Source of the DNA: Nitrospirota bacterium
GTDB taxonomy: Bacteria > Nitrospirota > RBG-16-64-22 > JACRHK01
NCBI GenBank assembly: GCA_016217625.1
Contig: JACRHK010000145.1
Coordinates: 1 to 5,957 of the forward strand
Length of the DNA: 5,957 nt
Direction of reading: 5' to 3'
Shown here piece by piece: positions 1 through 4,775 of the stretch. The position numbers and the translations under genes were made by a program. Below the pieces are notes generated by a model. It was not told the origin of the DNA and did not search any database. It worked only from the letters and a program-made list of their open reading frames with translations. How positions within the stretch are numbered: position 1 is the stretch's first letter; each line of letters opens with the position of its first letter.

Positions 1-92
1 TCCGTCTTTGCGGCGCACGGAAAACAAGTGCCATTCATCTTAGAAATGGCACTTATCAGCCGTTCGCCACACTTGTTACATTTCTCAAACAT
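1..92 (-). CDS. Small zinc-ribbon protein, C-terminally truncated by the window edge
   Basis: Thirty complete codons are visible, starting at the ATG at 90-92 and running off the left edge. The peptide begins MFEKCNKCGERL and contains two CxxC knuckles (Cys5/Cys8 and Cys23/Cys26), the signature of a small structural zinc-ribbon. The start is fixed by an extremely good ribosome binding site immediately upstream (98-109). Short zinc-ribbon proteins of this kind are often nucleic-acid or protein-interaction modules, but nothing here identifies a specific role. It follows the exported-protein gene at 188-508 on the same strand with a 95-bp gap. The gap holds a weak hairpin (133-148) and no promoter I would defend, so co-transcription with that gene is possible. 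I do not recognise the family. The downstream part is needed to know whether this is a stand-alone small protein or the N-terminus of something larger. Confidence 0.6.
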   Translation of the reverse strand, partial: MFEKCNKCGERLISAISKMNGTCFPCAAKT

Positions 93-97
93 GCTTT

Positions 98-109
98 ATC
101 ACCTCCTTT
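98..109 (-). promoter_or_regulatory. Extended Shine-Dalgarno site of the zinc-ribbon gene
   Basis: On the minus strand the 12 bases AAAGGAGGTGAT are fully complementary to the usual 3' end of bacterial 16S rRNA (ATCACCTCCTTT), with 5 bases between the site and the ATG. Most genes in this window have only 4-6 matching bases. The match decides the start codon and predicts very strong initiation. Confidence 0.75.
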
Positions 110-132
110 CGGTCGAACCTGAGTCAAGTGCA

Positions 133-148
133 TAAGCCTTTTGGCCTA
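133..148 (-). other. Small hairpin between the exported-protein and zinc-ribbon genes
   Basis: On the minus strand TAGGCC and GGCTTA can pair (six base pairs including one G-U) around an AAAA loop. No U-tract follows, so it is not a standard intrinsic terminator. It may simply be a small structure in the leader of the zinc-ribbon gene. The functional claim is weak. Confidence 0.3.
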
Positions 149-187
149 AATGTCTTGGTGAGGGGGTGTATTACAAGCGAAGGCCAC

Positions 188-508
188 TCAGATAATTTCA
201 ACTAAAAACTTGACAAGCTCGTGGGGAAGCCCTTGTTCTAAGGGTGTTGTAATCGTATTGGGGGTGTGGATGATTAATACCTGCGGTGGCAACTGCCCTT
301 TTTCTGCCTTGATGATTTTTCCCTGAATTACTTGTTCGGTACGCATTGGGACGTGTAAAGCCATATTCTTCTGGGGAATCAGGAGGACAATGGCGTCTGC
401 ACTCTCCTCGAGCGGAACTCCGATCCACGTCGTGCCCATCAACAGGGGTGCTATCAGAAGTATCAAAACCCCACTGAACCTGCTTGTCCGCAAATCACCT
501 CTCTTCAT
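188..508 (-). CDS. Small exported protein of unknown function, possibly C-terminally shortened
   Basis: The protein has 106 residues from the ATG at 506-508. That start has a GGGAGGGAGT ribosome binding site just upstream and places a signal peptide at the very N-terminus: basic residues K2, R3, R7, R10, then a hydrophobic stretch to about residue 30. An in-frame ATG at 536-538 has no ribosome binding site and would bury the signal, so I reject it. The mature part (ESADAIVLL, then EQVIQGKI, then PPQVLIIHTP, ending HELVKFLVEII) resembles the N-terminal beta-rich half of exported proteins that read 'ADLIVVG..., VLKG..., P..I.V.TPGG..., GE..LLFL'. Those usually continue further, so this may be a shortened relative. 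The resemblance is from memory and the function is unknown. A strong promoter with two upstream palindromes lies ahead of it, and the response-regulator gene is directly upstream, suggesting regulation by that protein. Confidence 0.62.
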   Translation of the reverse strand: MKRGDLRTSRFSGVLILLIAPLLMGTTWIGVPLEESADAIVLLIPQKNMALHVPMRTEQVIQGKIIKAEKGQLPPQVLIIHTPNTITTPLEQGLPHELVKFLVEII

Positions 509-571
509 GATGACTCCCTCCCGTGAAATCTCTAACAACCAGTACTCATGCTACTACTTGTTCTTGTGAGG

Positions 572-600
572 AATCTACTGAGTTTCTCTTTCGTTGTCAA
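572..600 (-). promoter_or_regulatory. Sigma-70-type promoter of the exported-protein gene
   Basis: On the minus strand a perfect -35 box TTGACA (595-600) is followed after exactly 17 bp by TAGATT (572-577). Transcription would begin near 565, giving a leader of about 57 bases before the ATG at 508. Two palindromes sit directly upstream (600-613 and 634-651), consistent with activator binding. Confidence 0.72.
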
Positions 601-613
601 TCTAACTTTAGAT
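600..613. promoter_or_regulatory. Proximal palindrome, candidate operator touching the -35 box
   Basis: ATCTAACTTTAGAT is a palindrome with 6-bp arms (ATCTAA/TTAGAT) and a 2-bp centre. It shares the core TAACTTTAG with the larger palindrome at 634-651, and it overlaps the last base of the -35 box of the exported-protein promoter. Position and shared core suggest a dimeric regulator; the response regulator encoded just upstream is the nearest candidate. Confidence 0.5.
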
Positions 614-633
614 AGATTTTTTGCAGATACTTT

Positions 634-651
634 CTATAACTTTAGTTATAG
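634..651. promoter_or_regulatory. Distal palindrome, candidate operator
   Basis: CTATAACTTTAGTTATAG has perfect 8-bp arms and a 2-bp centre. Its centre is 36 bp from that of the related palindrome at 600-613. It lies between the response-regulator stop and the exported-protein promoter. It is too AT-rich, and lacks a following T-run, to be a good intrinsic terminator for the regulator gene, so a protein-binding site is the better reading. Confidence 0.5.
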
Positions 652-682
652 ATCCTCCTGGGTAACGGGGCAGAAACAGTGG

Positions 683-1441
683 TCAGGGGGTATGGTGGGG
701 GTCACGCTCCCTCTGCTGGAGCACTAGGCGGATCAGTTGCGTGCGGTTGGTGACGTGGAGTTTCTGAAAAAGATGGTGGAGATGAATCTTGACCGTCCCC
801 TCGCAAACGCCCAGCTTCTCGGCCATCTCCTTGTTGCTGTCCCCTTGGGCTGCCAACCGGGCGGCCTCCTGCTCCCGAGGGGTGAGGGCGGGGAGGTCAG
901 CAGAGAGGTTGCCCACCGGATCGGGGACTCGGGCTCGCAGTTCCCGGAGGTACCTGGCGACCGTATGCCGGTCGGCCCAAACCTCTCCTTCGGCTACGGC
1001 TCGAATGGCCCGGTGGAGTGTCTCCAGGGGCTCAGCTTTGGACAGAAACCCGTGAGCGCCGGCGCGGAGGGCCGCCAGCGTCACGGCTTCATCGGGCTGT
1101 CCGGTGTAGACCAGGATCTTCGTCCGGGGAGTCTGGGCGAGGATCTGCGGGATGAGCTGGGGGCCGGTCGTATCCGGCAGAAACCAGTCCAGAAGGACGA
1201 CATCCGGGGGAGAGTCCTTGAGCCAGGCCAGCGCCTCCGCCCCGCAGCCGGCCACGCCCACCACCGCGAAGCCAGGAGCCCGCGCAAGCAGTTCCCGGAG
1301 CCCTTCCTGAATGGGCGGATGGTCGTCCACGAGGAGGATCTTGAGGGGTCGGGGTGAAGCTGGGTTAACGGGGACTGGACGCGGTGAAGCACGAGGGCTT
1401 TTCCCCGGCGATTGCGTATTAGGAGGCCTGGTTGCACGCAT
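683..1441 (-). CDS. NarL/FixJ-family response regulator (receiver plus LuxR-type HTH)
   Basis: The protein has 252 residues. A proline/serine/arginine-rich N-terminal tail (about residues 1-32) precedes a receiver domain with the acidic pair D39/D40, phospho-acceptor D85 in VVLLDWFLPD, T113 and K135. A linker leads to a LuxR/GerE helix-turn-helix at about residues 184-240 (LTPREQEAARL, then NKEMAEKLGVCEGTVKIHL). All phosphorylation residues are intact, so it should be a phospho-activated transcription factor in the cytoplasm. No histidine kinase is visible, so within this window it is an orphan. The ATG at 1439-1441 is the only ATG or GTG start ahead of the receiver domain; its ribosome binding site is poor (AGGG about 14 bases upstream). 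It has its own strong promoter at 1480-1508. The likely target is the exported-protein gene immediately downstream, whose promoter carries twin palindromes; that is inference. Confidence 0.94.
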   Translation of the reverse strand: MRATRPPNTQSPGKSPRASPRPVPVNPASPRPLKILLVDDHPPIQEGLRELLARAPGFAVVGVAGCGAEALAWLKDSPPDVVLLDWFLPDTTGPQLIPQILAQTPRTKILVYTGQPDEAVTLAALRAGAHGFLSKAEPLETLHRAIRAVAEGEVWADRHTVARYLRELRARVPDPVGNLSADLPALTPREQEAARLAAQGDSNKEMAEKLGVCEGTVKIHLHHLFQKLHVTNRTQLIRLVLQQRERDPHHTP

Positions 1442-1479
1442 GGGGTGAACGTGACCCTGGAGACGCTTTTATCAGTGCT

Positions 1480-1508
1480 TTTATACCATAAACTTGCTGA
1501 TGGGTCAA
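1480..1508 (-). promoter_or_regulatory. Extended -10 promoter of the response-regulator gene
   Basis: On the minus strand TTGACC (1503-1508) is separated by 17 bp from TATAAA (1480-1485), preceded by TGG to give an extended -10. The predicted start is near 1473, leaving a leader of about 32 bases. An 8-bp direct repeat (GCTTTTAT at 1465-1472 and 1477-1484 on the plus strand, 12 bp apart) spans the -10 and the start site and could be an operator. A second -10-like TATAAT lies at 1531-1536 without a matching -35. The rest of the 166-bp gap from 1442 to 1607 shows nothing else I can support. Confidence 0.75.
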
Positions 1509-1607
1509 CGTTCGGATGCCAGATCGGGAGATTATACGACAGGGATGCGCCGTCGCGGCTGCTGTTCAAGACTGTGCCGCCGACTCTGAACGTCTATATC
1601 AAGGAAG

Positions 1608-2030
1608 TCAGCTGATGACCGTCAGGCCCAGGGTGCGGAAGTCGCGGTCGAAAGAGAGAGCGGGAATGTTATCGAGCTCGGTCGTGAGGGCGGTATAGGA
1701 GAGAGCATCTTCAAATGAGATCCGCTTGTCCCGGTTATGCTGTACGAAGACGGCCAGCGCTTGATGAAGCAAGTGTTCGGATACGGGAACGATTTGAAAA
1801 ATATTGAGCGTGCGGGCAAGGGCGTTTGCTTCTGCGTAGCCGTATTGATAGCGGAGCAACGTCAAGGCCTCGCCCAGGAGGAACCAGGTCGTGTAGAGAG
1901 CGGTGCGATGTGTTTTGGCCTGCCGGAAGAGCTCAACGGCCCGCCGGTGCTTGCGGTCTTTCTTGGAGTAAAGGGCGATCAGGAACCCGGCATCGCAAAA
2001 AGCGGCCGGCCAATCCGCCAACTCATCCAT
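1608..2030 (-). CDS. PIN-domain toxin, VapC-like ribonuclease
   Basis: The protein has 140 residues and is the usual size for a VapC-type PIN toxin. These toxins are Mg2+-dependent RNases that cleave tRNA or rRNA when freed from their antitoxin. The acidic catalytic positions are in the expected order: D13 in FCDAGFLIALY, E54 in LLGEAL, D108 in ISFEDALSY, and D128 (or D130) in LSFDRDF. All look intact, so the toxin should be active. The ATG at 2028-2030 overlaps the end of the antitoxin gene by 8 bp, and an AGGA lies within the antitoxin's last codons, so translation is probably coupled. It has no promoter of its own and depends on the one at 2327-2355. The PIN fold is secure; the RNA target cannot be read from the sequence. 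Confidence 0.86.
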   Translation of the reverse strand: MDELADWPAAFCDAGFLIALYSKKDRKHRRAVELFRQAKTHRTALYTTWFLLGEALTLLRYQYGYAEANALARTLNIFQIVPVSEHLLHQALAVFVQHNRDKRISFEDALSYTALTTELDNIPALSFDRDFRTLGLTVIS

Positions 2031-2295
2031 GCCGTTTCATCCTGCGCCGAACCCGATACCGCTTATTCAGCTCAGCCACTGCCCGCCGTCGGCCTCGGGA
2101 AGGTTCTGGTAGACTCTTGATGGCTTCCAGCACGTGGTCGTAGGGATCTTGGATGCCGACCAACTCAATCCGGGCATAGGGCTTCTTCCGACGGTACACC
2201 TCGACTGTCTCGCCGACCTTCAGGATCTTGTCCAGCCGGGTCAGGTCCTTGCGCACTTCGGTGACGGACCTATGCAGGGTGGTTTCTTTTTTCAA
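2023..2295 (-). CDS. Antitoxin, Phd/YefM-like, partner of the PIN toxin
   Basis: The protein has 90 residues. The N-terminal part (about residues 9-47: RSVTEVRKDLTRL, KVGETVEVYRRKKPYARIELV) follows the Phd/YefM pattern of a short helix, a 'g..v.v.r..kp.A.i' strand pair and a DNA-binding dimer fold. The basic C-terminal tail (RGRRRAVAEL to RRRMKRHG) would be the toxin-binding segment. The start codon is TTG at 2293-2295. It is chosen because an AGGAGA ribosome binding site (2304-2309) sits 8 bases upstream and no other upstream-proximal start exists. It overlaps the toxin by 8 bp. The promoter carries two TGTACA boxes, the core known from the E. coli YefM operator, which supports the family assignment independently of the protein. 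A VapB (AbrB-like) identity seems less likely from the residue pattern. Confidence 0.78.
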   Translation of the reverse strand: MKKETTLHRSVTEVRKDLTRLDKILKVGETVEVYRRKKPYARIELVGIQDPYDHVLEAIKSLPEPSRGRRRAVAELNKRYRVRRRMKRHG

Positions 2296-2310
2296 GGGTG
2301 ATCTCTCCTA

Positions 2311-2347
2311 TGTACAATTTGGAGATAATCTACCATTAAATTGTACA
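2311..2347. promoter_or_regulatory. Autoregulatory operator of the toxin-antitoxin operon
   Basis: Perfect 10-bp inverted arms TGTACAATTT (2311-2320) and AAATTGTACA (2338-2347) are separated by 17 bp. Each arm contains the self-complementary hexamer TGTACA, with the two centres 31 bp apart, about three helical turns. The arms straddle the -10 box: one lies in the -35/-10 spacer and the other covers the predicted start site and abuts the ribosome binding site. Binding by the antitoxin or the toxin-antitoxin complex would block transcription. Confidence 0.75.
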
Positions 2348-2355
2348 GATGTCAA
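2327..2355 (-). promoter_or_regulatory. Promoter of the toxin-antitoxin operon
   Basis: On the minus strand a consensus -35 TTGACA (2350-2355) and TAGATT (2327-2332) are separated by 17 bp, with a TGG just before the -10 forming an extended -10. Transcription would start near 2320 with a leader of about 25 bases. It begins 25 bp past the holA stop codon, so the operon is inserted tightly behind holA but separately transcribed. Confidence 0.75.
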
Positions 2356-2379
2356 TTGCCGACTCTCACCAAACGATGG

Positions 2380-3789
2380 TTATGGATTTGTAAGCGTCAT
2401 GGGTACTATGCGCTGAGGCTCTAAGAGCTCCAGGATCCACCGCTCCAGCAGGAGGCGGGCGGGGGCGTCGCTTTTCAGGCGGCTCTCCAGGGTGAAGAGG
2501 CGGTCGTAGGCGGTCAGCAGCTCCTCCGGGGTAAACCGGGAGGCCGCTTCCAGCAGTTGGGACAAGGGGTAGGGATGGAGGCGCAGGATCGGTTCCAGCC
2601 CCTCCAGATCGCGGTCGGTCGATTCCTTCCATCGCGCGGCGAGGGATTGAAACGCCCCGTAGGTCATGCCCGTCTTCCAACCGGCTGCGGCAGGGAGGGA
2701 CACGAGGGACCGCGCGAGGAGGAGCTGGCGCAACTTATTGACGAGGCCCGCATGGACCTGGAGGGGGTGCATCCCTTGGTCGAGGAGTTCCTTCAAGTAG
2801 AAGAGGCTGCGGTCGAGGTCGCGGGCGGTCAGGGCGCCGGTGAGGTCGTAGAGGACATCCTCCCGCGTGCGGCCGACGCAGGCTGCAATATCGTCCTCTG
2901 TGATCAGGGGGCGATCCCCCACGTAGGCCGCCAGCATCTCCACGGACGAGGCGCCGGCCTGCTGCTCCGTGCCGAGCTTCGCCTGCAGGAGTTCCAGCCC
3001 CTCGGTCGTGATCCGTTTCCCTAGTCGTTGCAACGCAGCCTGCACGACCTCGCGGATGCCGGCGGCTCGCTGCCGTTCATTACCCCGCTCATAGGCGAGC
3101 ACGCCTCCCACCCGGGCGATCGCTCTAGAGAGGGCGAGGCGTTGGTCGACAGACGAGGCCGCGATGATCAGGGTGTGCAAGGGGGGGATCCCGCGGGTCA
3201 ATGCCTCCTCCAGGGCGCTGGGAGAACCGGGGGGAGCGGGGGCACCTTCTGCCTCGAGATCAAGAACTGCCAGGAGCGCATCGAGCCCTTCGGGATCGCC
3301 GACCTCTTCCCGGGGGAACCCGGCGCCCTCCTCCCAGGTTTCGGGCGGCATCGACCGCCAGCCTGCCCCTTGTAGATCGGCGAGCTGCCATCCCGCCCGC
3401 TCGGCAAACTGAGCCAGCGATCTCAAGGCTTCCGCCTTGGACCCCTGTTGCCAGAAATCCAGGGCCCGTTCCAAGCAGGTCTTGGGGGACTGCCGGGAGG
3501 CAAGGAACGGGGGATCGACGACGTGCAGGACCTGCCGGCCCGGCAGGAAGGAGTAGGTCAAGAGCGATTCCGCGATCCGTTGGGGGTCGGCCTCCCGCCC
3601 TTCGAACCGGACCAGGTTCAGGGCGCGATCTGCTTCGGGGAGGAGCGCCTCGATCAACCGGGCCGCGGCGCTTTCGACCTGGTACCTCTCCTCCCCATGA
3701 ATCAAGTAAACAGGACGGGGCTGGCCCTCCCGGATCTCCTTGAGGAGGTGCTCCAACGACGAAATGTTACTTGGTGACTTGGCCGCCAT
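2380..3789 (-). CDS. holA: DNA polymerase III subunit delta, with a large insertion
   Basis: HolA is the clamp-loader subunit that opens the beta sliding clamp during DNA replication. From the ATG at 3787-3789 the protein has 469 residues, against about 340 in typical HolA. The N-terminal domain is clear (PRPVYLIHGEERYQVE at about 25-39, RFEGREADPQRIAESL, FLPGRQVLHVVDPPF at about 81-95). The middle resumes with HTLIIAASSVDQRLAL (about 205-220). The C-terminal collar domain contains DVLYDLTGALTARDLDRSL (about 311-329) and ends in the arginine- and leucine-rich helices before residue 460. Residues about 101-204 are additional and include a proline/glycine/glutamate-rich stretch. An in-frame TTG 15 bases upstream abuts a GAGGG with no spacing, so I prefer the ATG with AAGG four bases upstream. 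It lies downstream of the DUF3501 gene across a repeat-filled spacer; a promoter was not identified. Confidence 0.92.
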   Translation of the reverse strand: MAAKSPSNISSLEHLLKEIREGQPRPVYLIHGEERYQVESAAARLIEALLPEADRALNLVRFEGREADPQRIAESLLTYSFLPGRQVLHVVDPPFLASRQSPKTCLERALDFWQQGSKAEALRSLAQFAERAGWQLADLQGAGWRSMPPETWEEGAGFPREEVGDPEGLDALLAVLDLEAEGAPAPPGSPSALEEALTRGIPPLHTLIIAASSVDQRLALSRAIARVGGVLAYERGNERQRAAGIREVVQAALQRLGKRITTEGLELLQAKLGTEQQAGASSVEMLAAYVGDRPLITEDDIAACVGRTREDVLYDLTGALTARDLDRSLFYLKELLDQGMHPLQVHAGLVNKLRQLLLARSLVSLPAAAGWKTGMTYGAFQSLAARWKESTDRDLEGLEPILRLHPYPLSQLLEAASRFTPEELLTAYDRLFTLESRLKSDAPARLLLERWILELLEPQRIVPMTLTNP

Positions 3790-3803
3790 GGCGCCTTGCG
3801 ACA

Positions 3804-3919
3804 ACCCTCAATGTGCAATGCTCAATGAGCAATGCTCAATGTCCAATGGATATTTCGATGCCTTCATCTATGCTCATTGCTAATTTTGCATTGATCATTG
3901 TCCATTGCGCTTTGAGGGT
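3804..3919. repeat. Heptamer (CAATGNN) repeat array forming an imperfect palindrome
   Basis: The plus strand has six consecutive 7-bp units beginning CAATG at 3809-3850. After a 24-bp centre, four units in the opposite orientation (CATTGNN) and one degenerate unit occupy 3875-3909. The outer ends also match: 3804-3820 and the reverse complement of 3903-3919 agree at 15 of 17 positions, and the 7-bp phase is kept between the arms. The element fills the spacer between the DUF3501 gene and holA. In RNA it could fold into a long interrupted stem. It resembles the short tandem heptamer repeats known from cyanobacteria and other lineages. Whether it is a mobile repeat, a processing site or structural DNA cannot be told here. 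Confidence 0.8.
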
Positions 3920-3924
3920 ATCCA

Positions 3925-4527
3925 TCAGCGAGCCTTCGTCACGGGCTCGCGAAGATCCTCGGCCAGGGCCTGGCGCGTTGCCTCGGTCAGCAGGGTACTT
4001 GCCCGGTAGTGGGGATGATCGATCACGAGGCGGATCGGCGCCTGCCCCTCCAGGAAGGCAGCGCGCGCCGTGGGGGTAAAACGGAAACGGACGTACTGCA
4101 CGGCGCTCAGTTTCTCGTCCGTGCTGCGCCCCTCCTCGAAGAGGCCCGGGAGGCGTTCGGTCCCCACCTCCATCCACACCGCATCGGAAGAGTCGATCCC
4201 GTGGAGGCGTTCCAGCACGGGGCGGATCTGGTCCCGCTCTTCGATCTCGATAAACGTGGTGGCGGAGAGCTCCCCCTCCTCGGGGATCAACGCGTTGTAG
4301 GTCGCGATCTCCTCGGCGATCTTGGCCTCGTCGTTGAGGTGCTCGATCCGCATCATCTCCTGGATCTGGAAGCGGAGCGTCTCGCGGCTCTCGAAGACGA
4401 AGGTGATTCGGTCCCCGACCGAGACCCGCCGGCGCTGTTTCAGGGCGATGATCTCCTTCCGGAACGCGGCCCGACGGGGCTCGTACTCCGGCAGGCTCCA
4501 GATATCCGCGCGCGTCAACTGTTGCAT
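3925..4527 (-). CDS. DUF3501 family protein
   Basis: The protein has 200 residues from the ATG at 4525-4527. This start has a GAGAGGA ribosome binding site seven bases upstream and gives the family-like beginning MQQLTRADIWSLPEYEPRR. An upstream in-frame ATG at 4584 lacks such support and adds 19 residues in AT-rich leader DNA. Family features I recognise are YEPRRAAFRKEI (about 15-26), KQRRRVSVGDRITFVFESRET (about 30-50), FQIQEMMRIE (53-62), YNALIPEEGELSATTFIEI (77-95), VQYVRFRF (143-150) and a late DHPHY motif (170-174). The family has no established biochemical function. From memory it commonly accompanies HdrB/GlpC-type Fe-S proteins and rubrerythrins, and the neighbour here is exactly such an Fe-S protein, so a role in that redox module is likely. 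No signal peptide or membrane segment is present. Confidence 0.85.
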   Translation of the reverse strand: MQQLTRADIWSLPEYEPRRAAFRKEIIALKQRRRVSVGDRITFVFESRETLRFQIQEMMRIEHLNDEAKIAEEIATYNALIPEEGELSATTFIEIEERDQIRPVLERLHGIDSSDAVWMEVGTERLPGLFEEGRSTDEKLSAVQYVRFRFTPTARAAFLEGQAPIRLVIDHPHYRASTLLTEATRQALAEDLREPVTKAR

Positions 4528-4560
4528 TTTTTTCCTCTCTGTTAGAATTGATAAGCCATA

Positions 4561-4577
4561 TTGTCGCGTGTTGACAA
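4561..4577. promoter_or_regulatory. Small dyad ahead of the DUF3501 gene
   Basis: TTGTC (4561-4565) and GACAA (4573-4577) form 5-bp inverted arms around a 7-bp centre, 34 bp upstream of the DUF3501 start. A minus-strand extended -10-like TGATATAAG lies at 4587-4595, upstream of the dyad in the transcription direction, but has no good -35. Together they could be a weak regulated promoter; the evidence is slight. Confidence 0.25.
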
Positions 4578-4597
4578 CCTGCATATCTTATATCACG

Positions 4598-4770
4598 GTG
4601 GCGAAGCAAAGCCCTTCTTTTGCGGACATATTCGCGTCATTCCTATGGCCGGGTTTCTCGGATTGGCAACGGAGGCGGGCCATGGAAGGCCGCGTGCCGG
4701 CTCTCCACCAAGCACGCCAGCCACAAAGGTTGCTCAGATGTCCGCAGCATTCAGGGCTTTGCTTTGTCAC
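4598..4770. repeat. Long inverted repeat, MITE-like, behind the Fe-S gene
   Basis: The outer arms 4598-4615 and 4753-4770 match as inverted repeats at 16 of 18 positions (GTGGCGAAGCAAAGCCCT against GTGACAAAGCAAAGCCCT). Nested inside, TGCGGACAT at 4621-4629 and its reverse complement at 4738-4746 match perfectly. The interior of 108 bp is GC-rich and codes for nothing convincing. A TCACG occurs at 4593-4597 and again at 4767-4771, a possible target-site duplication, although the right copy overlaps the arm. The element starts 5 bp after the Fe-S gene stop. It could be a miniature inverted-repeat element or a read-through hairpin attenuating transcription into the DUF3501 gene. Confidence 0.6.
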
Positions 4771-4775
4771 GCTCC

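Noticed and set aside
97..110. Plus-strand ATCACCTCCTTTC, identical to the 3' end of 16S rRNA.
   Set aside because: The flanking sequence is not rRNA-like. On the other strand it is the Shine-Dalgarno site of the zinc-ribbon gene with correct spacing.
112..170. Plus-strand segment GCATAAGCC-TTTT-GGCCTAAA reminiscent of the second half of a cyclic-di-GMP-I (GEMM) riboswitch.
   Set aside because: The conserved first half (a GGGCAAA-type segment) is missing, the region overlaps the minus-strand ribosome binding site, and no plus-strand gene lies downstream.
634..651. Palindrome considered as the terminator of the response-regulator gene.
   Set aside because: The stem is nearly all A-T and no T-run follows on the minus strand. 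The related palindrome at 600-613 next to a -35 box makes an operator more likely.
1560..1607. Possible terminator after the toxin gene (GCGGC/GCCGC with a 17-base loop).
   Set aside because: Short stem, large loop and no U-tract; not convincing.
3201..3743. Long plus-strand open frame of about 180 codons opposite holA, and similar ones at 737-1357 and 4009-4545.
   Set aside because: Low-complexity Arg/Pro/Gly-rich or shadow translations opposite well-identified genes, typical of GC-rich coding DNA, with no ribosome binding sites.
3809..3909. Heptamer array considered as a CRISPR or protein-coding tandem repeat.
   Set aside because: Units are only 7 bp without spacers, they invert halfway, and 7-bp periodicity breaks any constant reading frame.
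3836..3925. A 29-codon minus-strand reading frame starting at the ATG that overlaps the DUF3501 stop (TGATG).
   Set aside because: It runs through the heptamer repeat, so its residues are dictated by the repeat. There is no separate ribosome binding site and no recognisable protein pattern.
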